Positions 45,682-53,879 of a DNA stretch of 64,000 nt are shown here, in pieces. The translations under genes and the position numbers were made by a program. The DNA comes from a virus: the IMG/VR virus record IMGVR_UViG_3300025120_000017, positions 107,835 through 171,834 of that record; one strand, given 5' to 3'. The notes under the pieces are model-generated. The model was not told the origin of the DNA and searched no databases. It was given only the letters and a program-made list of their open reading frames with translations. The stretch's first letter is position 1; the number at the start of each line of letters is the position of its first letter.

Positions 45682-46884
45682 CTAATTAGATTTATTAACT
45701 GGTTTCATACCTGTTCGGCGTTTAACATATTCCATTATTTCAGTATAAGAAACAGATTCAGGATATTCAGGTTTTCCAGTAGTAGTTAAAGATTTCTTTT
45801 TGAAATCTGCAGTTATTGTAAAGCTTCCTGATGCCGGTGTAATTTTTAAAATATCACCGCTTACTGATGCAGTAAATCTTTTAGGCTTTAAAAATGAACT
45901 AAAATGTTTAGATTCTTTATTTAAGAAATCTCCAAGAGCTGATGGAGATTTATCATGTTTAGATTCATTAACCATTGATTCTTTTAATTTATCATAAAAT
46001 CCAGAATATTCATCAGCGATGTCTTCACCATAATATTTATCCCATAGTTCAGCTATTTCACTTTTAGTAATACCTGCTTTATAATTTTTGCTGATGTCAT
46101 CTATAAAAGATCCATACTCATTAGACATGTCTTCAGCATAAACTTCATCCCACACATTGAAGAGTTCTTTTATTTTATATTTCTTACCTTCATTAACCTT
46201 TGATTCATATGCACTGGTTCTTTTAAGTTTAACATTTTTAAAATATATAGGCAATAAATTATCATAGTCCCATACATCATAATCAATAATTTCACGCTTC
46301 TTTTTATTAATAACTAAGAATGCATTCTTTGTATCATCTCCGTAATCTTCATATCCTGAAACTAAAATATGTTTAGGAGTTTCAGCCATTGGATTTTCTA
46401 TTTGGCTATTATATGCATAAACAAATGTTCCTTTACGTTCATTTCCCCAGTATCTCTGTATTCCAGTGTCATATTCATCTCCGTCACCAAATTCTCTATT
46501 TAAGCCTTTTATATTATTATATCTTTTTTTGGCTTCATTAACATTTGATTCTTTGACTTTAGCATTTTTAAAATATATAGGCAATAATTTATCATAGCCC
46601 CAATGTTGATAATCAATGATATTACCTTTCTTTTTGTTAATGACTATATATACGTTCATTTCATCATCCCCGCCTTGGTCAAATCCTGAAACTAAAATAT
46701 GTTTAGGAGTTTCTGCTATAGGCTCTTCTATTGACCACTTAGACGCATAGATTCCACTATTACCTAGCCGTAATTTACCTGTGTATTCATCTTCATAGTC
46801 AACTTTTATGGTTTTGAGGCCTTCTATATCACTATATCTTTTTTTGGCTTCATTAATTAGTTTATGCTCGTCTAAACTTCTCAT
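45682..46884 (-). CDS. Capsid-targeted polyprotein candidate with four cleavage-like sites
   Basis: A 400-residue protein built of modules. MRSLDEHKLINE-AKKRY opens it, and near-identical junctions recur: VNE-AKKRY at 117/118, VNE-GKKYK at 232/233 and VNE-SKHDK at 307/308. Modules 1 (13-117) and 2 (118-232) are duplicates sharing AETPKHILVSG, VINKKKxxIIDY and LLPIYFKN. Module 3 (233-307) has an internal repeat (WDEVYAEDM... and WDKYYGEDI...). Module 4 (308-400) is distinct, beta-rich and basic. Cutting at the four sites would give fragments of about 105, 115, 75 and 93 residues. This reads as a prohead-protease-processed set of internal proteins; cleavage itself is inference. Confidence 0.8.
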   Translation of the reverse strand: MRSLDEHKLINEAKKRYSDIEGLKTIKVDYEDEYTGKLRLGNSGIYASKWSIEEPIAETPKHILVSGFDQGGDDEMNVYIVINKKKGNIIDYQHWGYDKLLPIYFKNAKVKESNVNEAKKRYNNIKGLNREFGDGDEYDTGIQRYWGNERKGTFVYAYNSQIENPMAETPKHILVSGYEDYGDDTKNAFLVINKKKREIIDYDVWDYDNLLPIYFKNVKLKRTSAYESKVNEGKKYKIKELFNVWDEVYAEDMSNEYGSFIDDISKNYKAGITKSEIAELWDKYYGEDIADEYSGFYDKLKESMVNESKHDKSPSALGDFLNKESKHFSSFLKPKRFTASVSGDILKITPASGSFTITADFKKKSLTTTGKPEYPESVSYTEIMEYVKRRTGMKPVNKSN

Positions 46885-46905
46885 TTTATTTGTTTTGTTT
46901 TGTTT

Positions 46906-47355
46906 TTAATATCTACCACGGTTAGGTCTAAATTTACCAACTTTTCTATCACCTTCTAAGTGTGCAATTAATTCAGCCTCAGTTTCAAAATCAGTATATC
47001 CTAAAGGACTGGAATGATGTAAGATTGTGTATTGACCATTATCATCTATTCTTGCAAACCAATGTTCGTCACCAGCATTTATTGTTAATGTATCTCCTAT
47101 TCTATCTTTATGTTTAGAGACCCGCTTACCTTTAGTTGCTTTACTATTTAAAATATTCTTCATATCCTTAGATTCTAATACCTTAATGTTTCCATTAATA
47201 TATTGTCTAATATCATCTAATTTAGCAATAATTTCAAAAGATTTTGATTTATCTAATCCTGACTTTCTTAATACTTTCTCTACATTATCTATAGATTCAT
47301 GCAAATCAAAGAATTTAGATTCATTAATTTCTTTATGTTCATTTAATGACTTCAT
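46906..47355 (-). CDS. Capsid-targeted candidate, 149 aa
   Basis: Starts MKSLNEHKEINE-SKFF with an I-N-E site after residue 12. The following 50 residues are helical, and a compact beta-rich domain (DTLTINAGDEHWFARIDDNG, then TILHHSSPLGYTDFETE) fills the C-terminal half, with a basic RPNRGRY end. Shares the MKSLNEH start with the 45682-46884 protein and is its upstream neighbour. Confidence 0.7.
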   Translation of the reverse strand: MKSLNEHKEINESKFFDLHESIDNVEKVLRKSGLDKSKSFEIIAKLDDIRQYINGNIKVLESKDMKNILNSKATKGKRVSKHKDRIGDTLTINAGDEHWFARIDDNGQYTILHHSSPLGYTDFETEAELIAHLEGDRKVGKFRPNRGRY

Positions 47356-47378
47356 TTTCTTTATCTATTTTTTTGTAT

Positions 47379-47966
47379 TTAATCAATTTCTTCACTATCT
47401 GTAATATCATCATCTAAATCCTTTAACATATTTTTAGCATTAAGATATGTATTAGGTTTTACTTGATTAACTTCGACATTTTGCGATTGCTGTTCAGAAA
47501 GTGGTAATTCTTGCTTAACTCTTTTAAAATCTTCTTGCATTGAAATTATATGTAGCTGAGTGTTCTTTAATAGTTCTATTATCGTGTTTTGGACACTGGT
47601 TGCAACTTCAAACATTCTTGGCTGCATATTTCCATTATCCATTTCATTAATGAGTTTGTTCATCATATGTTCACTCATTTTCAATTGCTGAAAAAGTGTC
47701 ATTATGTTACTTGTTGCTACTGCGCTCTTTGCTTGTAAGAATTCATTCTTATTAATCATCTTTTCATCAAAATATAGCTTAAGACAACTAATAACTGTTT
47801 TTTGTGCTTTCTTTCTTGCTTTATCTGTAATATCTCCAAGATTTAATGGTGCAACTGTAGTTACTTCAATATCAGGCAACTCATTATCATTACTTGCAAG
47901 ACTTTGGTTTACTAAATCGTCTAAACTATCTTTAAGTTCTTTACCTAAGTCGTTTTTATTACTCAT
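47379..47966 (-). CDS. Terminase small subunit candidate (gp16-like)
   Basis: A 195-residue helical protein. The central part (ARKKAQKTVISCLKLYFDEK, then MNKLINEMDNGNMQPRMFEV and VQNTIIELLKNTQLHIISMQ) resembles the paired helices of T4-type small terminases (gp16), which form a ring that regulates gp17. The N- and C-terminal ends are acidic and polar. It lacks the targeting peptide of its neighbours. It is encoded about 12 kb from terL, on the opposite strand. Assignment is tentative. Confidence 0.45.
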   Translation of the reverse strand: MSNKNDLGKELKDSLDDLVNQSLASNDNELPDIEVTTVAPLNLGDITDKARKKAQKTVISCLKLYFDEKMINKNEFLQAKSAVATSNIMTLFQQLKMSEHMMNKLINEMDNGNMQPRMFEVATSVQNTIIELLKNTQLHIISMQEDFKRVKQELPLSEQQSQNVEVNQVKPNTYLNAKNMLKDLDDDITDSEEID

Positions 47967-48042
47967 AATTTAATATTTGTATATTTAATTTAATTCATAT
48001 CTAGAGATATATTAGATATGTATTAAAGTACTTTTATTCATG

Positions 48043-48594
48043 TTATAATAATTCTATCAATCCTAGCTTAAACGCCTCATTAACAAGCTTTTCTTGATTA
48101 TCTCTAATATCTTTAATATCAGCAGCTGTGATAATTCCGCCTTTCATTGCACTATCGCTTTCATTATAATTAGATTCAGCAGTTCTAAAGAAACTTCCTG
48201 TAAAACTAAGTTCTTCAATATTAGCGGTTTTAAATAATCGCCAAACTTTTTTTGTATTTTTACCTAATGACTTACTATTTCCTTTTAAATGAAATGCTCT
48301 TAGTAGGTTTTCATCATCTGCGTTTTTACCAAGAACCATAGGTTGAATAGTTCTTTTGGTTTTTACACCATCTTTTTCATAAGTCATTTCAAGAATCATT
48401 CCCCATTGTATTGCATCATATAATATCTGTTGATTATATCCAAAGTTTTTACCTACAGGCCAATCTTTAAAAACTCTATGATTAGTGTTTTTTGGTTTAA
48501 ATCTAGGTACAAGTATTTTATCACCTTCATTAGTTTCATATACCTCAAACGCTTCAAGTAATAAATACTCTTTATATTCTTTTAAGCTTTTCAT
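48043..48594 (-). CDS. Capsid-targeted candidate with WYL-like segment
   Basis: A 183-residue protein starting MKSLKEYKEYLLLE-AFEVYE with an L-L-E site after residue 14. The core DAIQWGMILEMTYEKDG, then KRTIQPMVLGKN, LLRAFHLKG, VWRLFKTANIEELSF recalls the strand order of WYL ligand-sensing domains. A second candidate site VNE-A lies 10 residues from the C-terminus (173/174). If packaged, it could act on host factors at infection. The WYL likeness is moderate. Confidence 0.65.
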   Translation of the reverse strand: MKSLKEYKEYLLLEAFEVYETNEGDKILVPRFKPKNTNHRVFKDWPVGKNFGYNQQILYDAIQWGMILEMTYEKDGVKTKRTIQPMVLGKNADDENLLRAFHLKGNSKSLGKNTKKVWRLFKTANIEELSFTGSFFRTAESNYNESDSAMKGGIITAADIKDIRDNQEKLVNEAFKLGLIELL

Positions 48595-48842
48595 TTATTC
48601 TTTTTTGATTTGATAAGATAGCATATTCCATTTATAATTGCTCTTATAAACCAATACACTGCAAATAAAACTAAATATATAACTCCTATATAATAAATAA
48701 CATCCCAAAAGTTTACCATTGATTCTATTTCTAAAACTCCATCAGTTCCTAACACTGCTCCAATTATAAACATAAAGGAAAATACCTGAAGTCTAATAAA
48801 ATGATTTATCCAAAATGCTTTAAAAATGTTTTTAATTTTCAT
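48591..48842 (-). CDS. Small two-helix membrane protein, 83 aa
   Basis: ATG 48842 is used (MKIKNIFKAFWINHF); a TTG further up lies in the neighbouring gene. Two hydrophobic stretches (VFSFMFIIGAVLG and VIYYIGVIYLVLFAVYW) and a basic tail. Overlaps the upstream part of the next gene by 4 bp. Not recognised; a holin or inner-membrane role is possible. Confidence 0.55.
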   Translation of the reverse strand: MKIKNIFKAFWINHFIRLQVFSFMFIIGAVLGTDGVLEIESMVNFWDVIYYIGVIYLVLFAVYWFIRAIINGICYLIKSKKNK

Positions 48843-48849
48843 AATACTC

Positions 48850-50589
48850 TTATTTATTTGATAAATATCCAAGATAGCTTAGCGGATAGCAATCATCAAT
48901 AATGTATCCTTTACTATCTTCTCTGAATATTAATTTATTAAATGATGTTGGTTGATTTTCAACTGTCATCACGTCTTTTAAAAATCTTATACTTGCAATT
49001 TCATCGTTACTTGCATATAAGCCTACATCCCATTTAGGTCCAAATGCTGTAGGCTTAATAGTTGATTCATATACTATAGACATTTTTGTGGTTTTATTTA
49101 CAAGATCTTGTCTTTTCCAAATTCTTAAAGTAAGTTCATCATATGTTACATTATTACCTATATATATGCCATACCATTCATTATTAGGTAAGTTAAATGA
49201 CCATGTGTTACTGCCAATCTCTAATCCTGTAAATGCTGTTTCTGTTCCTATTACATTAACAAGAGTTTGGCCACCAAATAACTTAACAGTAGCAGAAGGT
49301 TGATATAATGTCCCAGTAACTCTAGGTTTCATATAATACCAAAACATTAAACAAAAATTACTGCTAGTATCTATAGAATTTTGATAAGTTATTAAAGGAT
49401 CACTTACAGTAGATGCAGTTGCACCTGCCATGCCTGTTGCTCCTATTCCACTACTTTCATTAACACCTTTACTCAGTGATGATTTAGGAAATGATAAATC
49501 ATATTGAAATTTACTAAATACTGTATAATAATTATTTAGGTTTCTTTCTATAACACCTACTTTTTCCCAATCTGTGTTAATAGTTTCCCTGCAATTATCA
49601 CTATCACCAATTCTTCTAACCGTGTATTGTTGTGGCTTAACTATATCTATTTCTTCAGCTGCTTTAATTGTATCAAATCCAACATCTTCAAAGTTTAATG
49701 TAAGATCATCAATTGCTTTTTGTGTATCACTATCTTTTACTATGCTATCAGACTCAGTCCATTTTATTAAGCTTGCTTTCCACCACTGTACTTGTCTCAT
49801 AAATCCTTTGTGAGATTGTACTGAATTTAATCTATACATTCTACGCTCTAATGGAAAATACAGAAAATCTTTTTCAGCAGGCTGTTCACCTGCTCCAAAT
49901 GATGCCCAAAAACTTTCCTTATGTATTTGGATTTCTAACTCATCCGCAAAGTCTACATCAAACTCGGTAAATTGAAATTCACCAGACCCGAAATCATTAT
50001 CAGGCACAATTACTTTAATTTTTTTACAGTCTCTAACTTTTAATAGTGACCATTCTTTAAAAATAACATCTCGACTTTCTTCTATTTCATCAGCTTTAAA
50101 ATATAATACAGGCCATCCCATATTATTAAACACTGAGCATGTTAAATTTTCAAACCAAGGTAATCCACTTAATGCTGTGCTATATAGTGCAGATGTATTA
50201 CAATTAGCAAGAAATGAATTATCTCCACTATTTGTTCCACATGCAGTTATAGTACAAGCGCATGATCCATTTTCACCTAATTTACCTCCTTCCCATTCAA
50301 TTTTTAAAGAAGTTACGGTTATATCAACATCAGATTTAACCCTAAATCCAAGCCAAGTAAATTCATTAGTAAATGCAGGAGAGTTAGGTGCAGGCCATGA
50401 TTTCCATTCTGTCCATGTATCACCATCTTTACTAAACCTATATTCAGTGGTTAAAGTAGATGATGTAGGAGTAACAGCAAATCCTATATTAAAAAGCGAT
50501 GTTAAATTTTGAATTGCTTCGGTTAGTTCAATAACAAGCCATTCATTAGCTTTAATCGCTTTGCTTATATCAATTATATATGAATTCAT
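48850..50589 (-). CDS. Large beta-rich virion protein, 579 aa
   Basis: Alternating strands with many Trp, Asn and Gly residues (ITVTSLKIEWEGGKLGENG, NNMGWPVLYFKADE). Short loops rich in Ser/Thr and two Cys-containing stretches (SCACTITACGTNSGD) suggest a virion structural protein such as a neck, whisker or decoration component. A short collagen-like GIGATGMAGATAS segment lies near residue 385. I cannot name a T4 counterpart. Confidence 0.65.
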   Translation of the reverse strand: MNSYIIDISKAIKANEWLVIELTEAIQNLTSLFNIGFAVTPTSSTLTTEYRFSKDGDTWTEWKSWPAPNSPAFTNEFTWLGFRVKSDVDITVTSLKIEWEGGKLGENGSCACTITACGTNSGDNSFLANCNTSALYSTALSGLPWFENLTCSVFNNMGWPVLYFKADEIEESRDVIFKEWSLLKVRDCKKIKVIVPDNDFGSGEFQFTEFDVDFADELEIQIHKESFWASFGAGEQPAEKDFLYFPLERRMYRLNSVQSHKGFMRQVQWWKASLIKWTESDSIVKDSDTQKAIDDLTLNFEDVGFDTIKAAEEIDIVKPQQYTVRRIGDSDNCRETINTDWEKVGVIERNLNNYYTVFSKFQYDLSFPKSSLSKGVNESSGIGATGMAGATASTVSDPLITYQNSIDTSSNFCLMFWYYMKPRVTGTLYQPSATVKLFGGQTLVNVIGTETAFTGLEIGSNTWSFNLPNNEWYGIYIGNNVTYDELTLRIWKRQDLVNKTTKMSIVYESTIKPTAFGPKWDVGLYASNDEIASIRFLKDVMTVENQPTSFNKLIFREDSKGYIIDDCYPLSYLGYLSNK

Positions 50590-50635
50590 TTAAGGGCTAT
50601 TCTTTTATTATTTAATAAGTGCCCTAGAAAAAGGA

Positions 50636-51178
50636 TTATATTTTTTTTGCTCTATTAAGTTTATTCTTCTCAATAAATTGTTTAGCAATATCAGGCTCAG
50701 TATGTGGAATTTTTAAAAATTCCTTGTGTGAAGTAAATAGGCTATACATATAACATTCTTCATTGGATATTACATGATGATTAACATCTTTAGGTATTAT
50801 ATAAATATCTCCTTTATTTAAGGTAACTTTTGATATTCTATCATATGCTTGACCTTCAAGAATCTTAATTACTTCCCATTCTTTTGAATGTACGTGTGGT
50901 GCAATATATGAATTTTTTGAATAATATGTTAACACAGATCGGTATTCATCAGATAAATGTAATCCCATAGTAGATACGCCTCTTGATACATTTAACGGCA
51001 AATCTGTCCATCTATTTTTTACTATATTAAAATCTAATGAAGTTACGTCTTGAAAATTTGCATTAATATTTTGAATTGCATTTTCTATCCTAAGACATGA
51101 TGCAACTGCCTCTGCATATGTAGCATTACATTGCTTTCCTGTTAAAATATTCCAAATGTTTTTTGCAAATATTCCCAT
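50636..51178 (-). CDS. Cupin-domain protein
   Basis: A 180-residue protein. Residues about 85-160 form a cupin barrel: SYIAPHVHSKEWEVIKILEG (metal-binding His/His/Glu pattern), then KVTLNKGDIYIIPKDVNHHV (Gly-Asp turn and second His). An N-terminal helix region (about 12-60) precedes it. Cupins act as sugar isomerases, dioxygenases or sensors; the substrate is not given. It lies between a virion protein and small membrane proteins. Confidence 0.75.
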   Translation of the reverse strand: MGIFAKNIWNILTGKQCNATYAEAVASCLRIENAIQNINANFQDVTSLDFNIVKNRWTDLPLNVSRGVSTMGLHLSDEYRSVLTYYSKNSYIAPHVHSKEWEVIKILEGQAYDRISKVTLNKGDIYIIPKDVNHHVISNEECYMYSLFTSHKEFLKIPHTEPDIAKQFIEKNKLNRAKKI

Positions 51179-51182
51179 TTTA

Positions 51183-51443
51183 TTATTTATTTCCTAGCTT
51201 TATCTTAATCTCGTTAAGTAATGCTAATGCCTCTTTTCTAAACTGTTTTTCTTCATCACTCTCATTGCCTAATTCATTTGCTTTTGATTCCCAAAGAGTT
51301 GTTAGCTTTATAACTGCATTAGATAAAGCAGTTTTATCTTCCTCTGATTTAATAAGACGCTTTTGTAACCACCATATCACTATTCCCATTATTACAATAA
51401 CAGGCGCTTGATCTAATAACCACCCTAGTATGCCTTCATTCAT
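51183..51443 (-). CDS. Small membrane-anchored coiled-coil protein, 86 aa
   Basis: One membrane segment at about 13-26 (APVIVIMGIVIWWL), then a charged helical tail (KSEEDKTALSNAVIKL onward) that would lie on one side of the membrane. The anchor-plus-coil build is like phage spanin, holin-antiholin or XhlA-type proteins. Function not certain. Confidence 0.55.
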   Translation of the reverse strand: MNEGILGWLLDQAPVIVIMGIVIWWLQKRLIKSEEDKTALSNAVIKLTTLWESKANELGNESDEEKQFRKEALALLNEIKIKLGNK

Positions 51444-51480
51444 CTGTTAAAAGATTTTTAATATTTAATAAAGAACTGTA

Positions 51481-51669
51481 TCATGAAAATATCTCTATTA
51501 AACAAAGTGCACCCATGATTGATATAAATGCGCCTATCCCATTAGCAATAAATGTAGCCATAGGAGAATCATCTGCATCTTCTTGGTATCTTGATACGTT
51601 ATAACCTAAGTATATACATATTATAAAAAAAATAAATTTAAAAGCATTGAAAATAATTAAACTAGTCAT
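51481..51669 (-). CDS. Small two-TM membrane protein, 62 aa
   Basis: Hydrophobic segments at about 3-24 (LIIFNAFKFIFFIICIYLGY) and about 40-61, separated by a polar DADDSP turn. A short holin-like build. It overlaps the upstream gene by 4 bp. Confidence 0.5.
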   Translation of the reverse strand: MTSLIIFNAFKFIFFIICIYLGYNVSRYQEDADDSPMATFIANGIGAFISIMGALCLIEIFS

Positions 51670-51956
51670 ATTAATTCTTTTTTAAGGTTTCTGAAGCTTT
51701 TTAATAACCAAATCCTAAAGCCTTGACTAAAAATAGGTTCATATATTTGAAGTGCATCATAAAAATCTACGCTTTGCTTATCAAATATTTCAATTAATTC
51801 ATGGTGAGGTAAGCCTTTACTATTTTCTATAAGTTCTTTAGTTTTAATTACATATAGACATATCTTCATTATAAATGCGCTTGATACTACCTCAGTTTCT
51901 TCTAATAAATTTAATACTTTATCAAAAGATGTCCCTGTTTTATGCTTAAACTCCAT
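51666..51956 (-). CDS. Hypothetical protein, 96 aa
   Basis: A helical protein (FDKVLNLLEETEVVSSAFIM) with no membrane segment. Not recognised; it sits at the head of the small membrane-protein group, after a stem-loop that may end the dnaQ-like message. Confidence 0.55.
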   Translation of the reverse strand: MEFKHKTGTSFDKVLNLLEETEVVSSAFIMKICLYVIKTKELIENSKGLPHHELIEIFDKQSVDFYDALQIYEPIFSQGFRIWLLKSFRNLKKELI

Positions 51957-51972
51957 ATATTATTTATTACAC

Positions 51973-52006
51973 TGAAAACTCTGCCTATTTTTAGACAGAG
52001 TTTTCA
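51973..52006 (-). terminator. Stem-loop downstream of the DnaQ-like gene
   Basis: An 11-bp perfect stem: 51973-51983 pairs with 51996-52006, with a 12-nt loop. It sits 19 bp after the DnaQ-like stop and 17 bp before the next start. In the minus direction no clear U-run follows, so this may be a processing hairpin rather than a strong terminator. Confidence 0.55.
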
Positions 52007-52024
52007 ATATAATAAATATTTTAA

Positions 52025-52831
52025 TTAGTGTGCTTTAAGACTAGATTCTTTATTAGCCTGTAATAGCTTACCTTTTAATGTTAATGCAACTAATTTAGTA
52101 TGAGAGCTCATAGAATCAGCTTTTTCACCAATCCAAGATAAATATCCTATAACATCATTATGTGATATATTCTTTAACAATTGACCATTATATTTACCTT
52201 TTGCAAATGCTAGGCCAGTAGGTAATAGTTGAAAAAATCCATCAACATCAACTTTAGTAGACTTAACTGGAGTTATTTCATCATCTACTTTAAAAAGCTC
52301 TTCAAGAATTCTACTTGTTGCATATATATCTGACTGTGCCTCGTGAGCATTTGACATAGATTCACCTGTAGTTCGTTCAAATACTGATGTAAGATCATTA
52401 GCATTTATTCTACGATATTCAATTAATACATCAATAGTTTCTCTCTTAAGTAATGATGCTGCTGATTTTATTCCGCTTCTTAATAAATTTTCTATCAGTA
52501 TAGGTATATCAAACCTAACATGATTATATCCACATATAACTGAATCGCCTTTAAAAAACTTAAATACTTCAGTAGATCTTTCTTTAAAATATGGCTTATC
52601 TTCAATATCACTTTTAGATATACCATGCTTTTCTTGAGCACCTGGTGCAATTAGTCTATCAGTGTTAAAATATTCATTTATTTCTGATAGTCCATTATTA
52701 TCATATGTGGCTATGTATATTTGAATAATATCATCTTTTGATATTTCTAATCCTGTAGTTTCACAATCAAAAAATGTAACTGGTTTTTTTACTTTTTCAA
52801 AAACCTTTTTAAGAGTACTTTCTATATTCAT
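52025..52831 (-). CDS. DnaQ-like 3'-5' exonuclease (DEDDh)
   Basis: A 268-residue protein. The exonuclease motifs are FFDCETTGLEI (Exo I, Asp/Glu), NHVRFDIPIL (Exo II, Asp) and NAHEAQSDIYAT (Exo III, His/Asp), so all four acidic residues and the His are present. About 90 more residues follow, containing GFFQLLPTGLAFAKGKYNGQ and YLSWIGEK, a module found after many exonuclease domains. Likely a proofreading or repair exonuclease. It may also act on RNA. Confidence 0.88.
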   Translation of the reverse strand: MNIESTLKKVFEKVKKPVTFFDCETTGLEISKDDIIQIYIATYDNNGLSEINEYFNTDRLIAPGAQEKHGISKSDIEDKPYFKERSTEVFKFFKGDSVICGYNHVRFDIPILIENLLRSGIKSAASLLKRETIDVLIEYRRINANDLTSVFERTTGESMSNAHEAQSDIYATSRILEELFKVDDEITPVKSTKVDVDGFFQLLPTGLAFAKGKYNGQLLKNISHNDVIGYLSWIGEKADSMSSHTKLVALTLKGKLLQANKESSLKAH

Positions 52832-52876
52832 GTCTTTTTTTAATTAAATAAATGAATCTTGAAAATTGTTTTAATA

Positions 52877-53074
52877 TTAAGTCTTTTTATCTGCAGAATA
52901 AACCATTATCTTTATTAAGTTTCTATCCCACATATGCGCTATTCCTCTAACTAACCAAGGACCTTTCTCCATTATAATAATTTCTCCAATAGATGGTAAA
53001 AAAGGTATTTTAGACGCATCATCAATCTTAAATACTAATTTATTTGTGTCAATTTCAATTACTTGAAGTTTCAT
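52877..53074 (-). CDS. Hypothetical protein, 65 aa
   Basis: A small beta-rich protein (VIEIDTNKLVFKIDD, then SIGEIIIMEKGPWLVRG), possibly an SH3-like barrel. It overlaps the neighbouring gene by 20 bp. Not recognised. Confidence 0.55.
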   Translation of the reverse strand: MKLQVIEIDTNKLVFKIDDASKIPFLPSIGEIIIMEKGPWLVRGIAHMWDRNLIKIMVYSADKKT

Positions 53075-53240
53075 GAATTCCGCTTTTTACATCATTAATC
53101 ATTGAGCGCATTTTATCTAAGATACACTCTTCTTCTTTTAAATAATCACTTGATACATAATCTCTCATTGAATTTAATGTATCTAGCCTTTTATTATATT
53201 CAATATCCCATTTTTTTATAATAATTCTTATGTTCTCCAT
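53055..53240 (-). CDS. Hypothetical protein, 61 aa
   Basis: An all-helical, charged protein (IIIKKWDIEYNKRLDTLNSM). Overlaps the next gene by 20 bp and ends 6 bp from ndk. Not recognised. Confidence 0.55.
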   Translation of the reverse strand: MENIRIIIKKWDIEYNKRLDTLNSMRDYVSSDYLKEEECILDKMRSMINDVKSGIHETSSN

Positions 53241-53246
53241 GATTTC

Positions 53247-53636
53247 TTAAGGGTATAATCCCCAAATTTTTAGTTCTCTTATTGCATGTTCAGGTGATTC
53301 ACTTGCATGAATCGTATTATATGTAGTATTAATCATGTTAAGAAGCTTATAAGAATCACAAGCTTTTTTTATATGAGCAATAGGTTCATTACTATGAAAT
53401 GATGTTAGTGCCATTACAATTATTGGACCAGCTTTCATATGATTAAGTAATTTAGGATACCAATCATTTTCTAGATGATCTTCATAGTGTGAATTTATTT
53501 TAAGAGTGCTAGGATTTTTGATGTATTCATACTCATCAACTTCAATGTCTTCACTCTTAATAAAATCACAAAAATCTCCAAATAGATCTCTATGTAATGC
53601 ATCAGGTTTTAATATTACTAGGCTTCGGTTATTCAT
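53247..53636 (-). CDS. ndk: Nucleoside diphosphate kinase
   Basis: A 129-residue NDK that moves the gamma-phosphate of ATP to NDPs or dNDPs via a phospho-His. It has LVILKPDAL (Lys10) at the start, KAGPIIVMAL in the core, and NTIHASESPEHAIRELKIW with active-site His110, the family's N-x-x-H-x-S signature. It is slightly short compared with typical 130-150-residue bacterial enzymes. Together with NrdA/NrdB it supplies dNTPs. Viral NDKs are known but uncommon in phages. Confidence 0.88.
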   Translation of the reverse strand: MNNRSLVILKPDALHRDLFGDFCDFIKSEDIEVDEYEYIKNPSTLKINSHYEDHLENDWYPKLLNHMKAGPIIVMALTSFHSNEPIAHIKKACDSYKLLNMINTTYNTIHASESPEHAIRELKIWGLYP

Positions 53637-53641
53637 TACAT

Positions 53642-53827
53642 TTATCTTGACATTCGTTTTACTACTTTATCTGGGCTTTTTGCTATTCTTCTATGTACTA
53701 CATCATTTGTATGATATGATGATAAATGCCATTTTCCATTACTGTCAATATACATAGGGGCTTCTTTATTATCTCTAATACATAAATACCACCCTTCGGT
53801 TACTTTAATTTCTATTTCGTTTTTCAT
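53642..53827 (-). CDS. Hypothetical protein, 61 aa
   Basis: A small beta-hairpin protein (EIKVTEGWYLCIRDNKEAPM) with a Lys/Arg-rich end. It lies 6 bp upstream of ndk. Not recognised. Confidence 0.55.
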   Translation of the reverse strand: MKNEIEIKVTEGWYLCIRDNKEAPMYIDSNGKWHLSSYHTNDVVHRRIAKSPDKVVKRMSR

Positions 53828-53846
53828 TATTATGTTATTTAATAAA

Positions 53847-53878
53847 ACTCCTAGATCTTTTTCATCAATCTAGAGAGT
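53847..53878 (-). terminator. Bidirectional-type hairpin downstream of the nitrogen operon
   Basis: A stem of ten base pairs with one bulged A: 53847-53856 with 53868-53878, loop of 11 nt. In the minus direction it is followed by GTTTTATT, and in the plus direction by seven T. It fits an intrinsic terminator for the glnB-amtB-porin message and possibly a barrier in both directions. Confidence 0.65.
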
Positions 53879-53879
53879 T

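Noticed and set aside
48043-48594. Reading this gene as an ordinary host-type WYL regulator
   Set aside because: No N-terminal DNA-binding domain is present; it has the targeting peptide instead.
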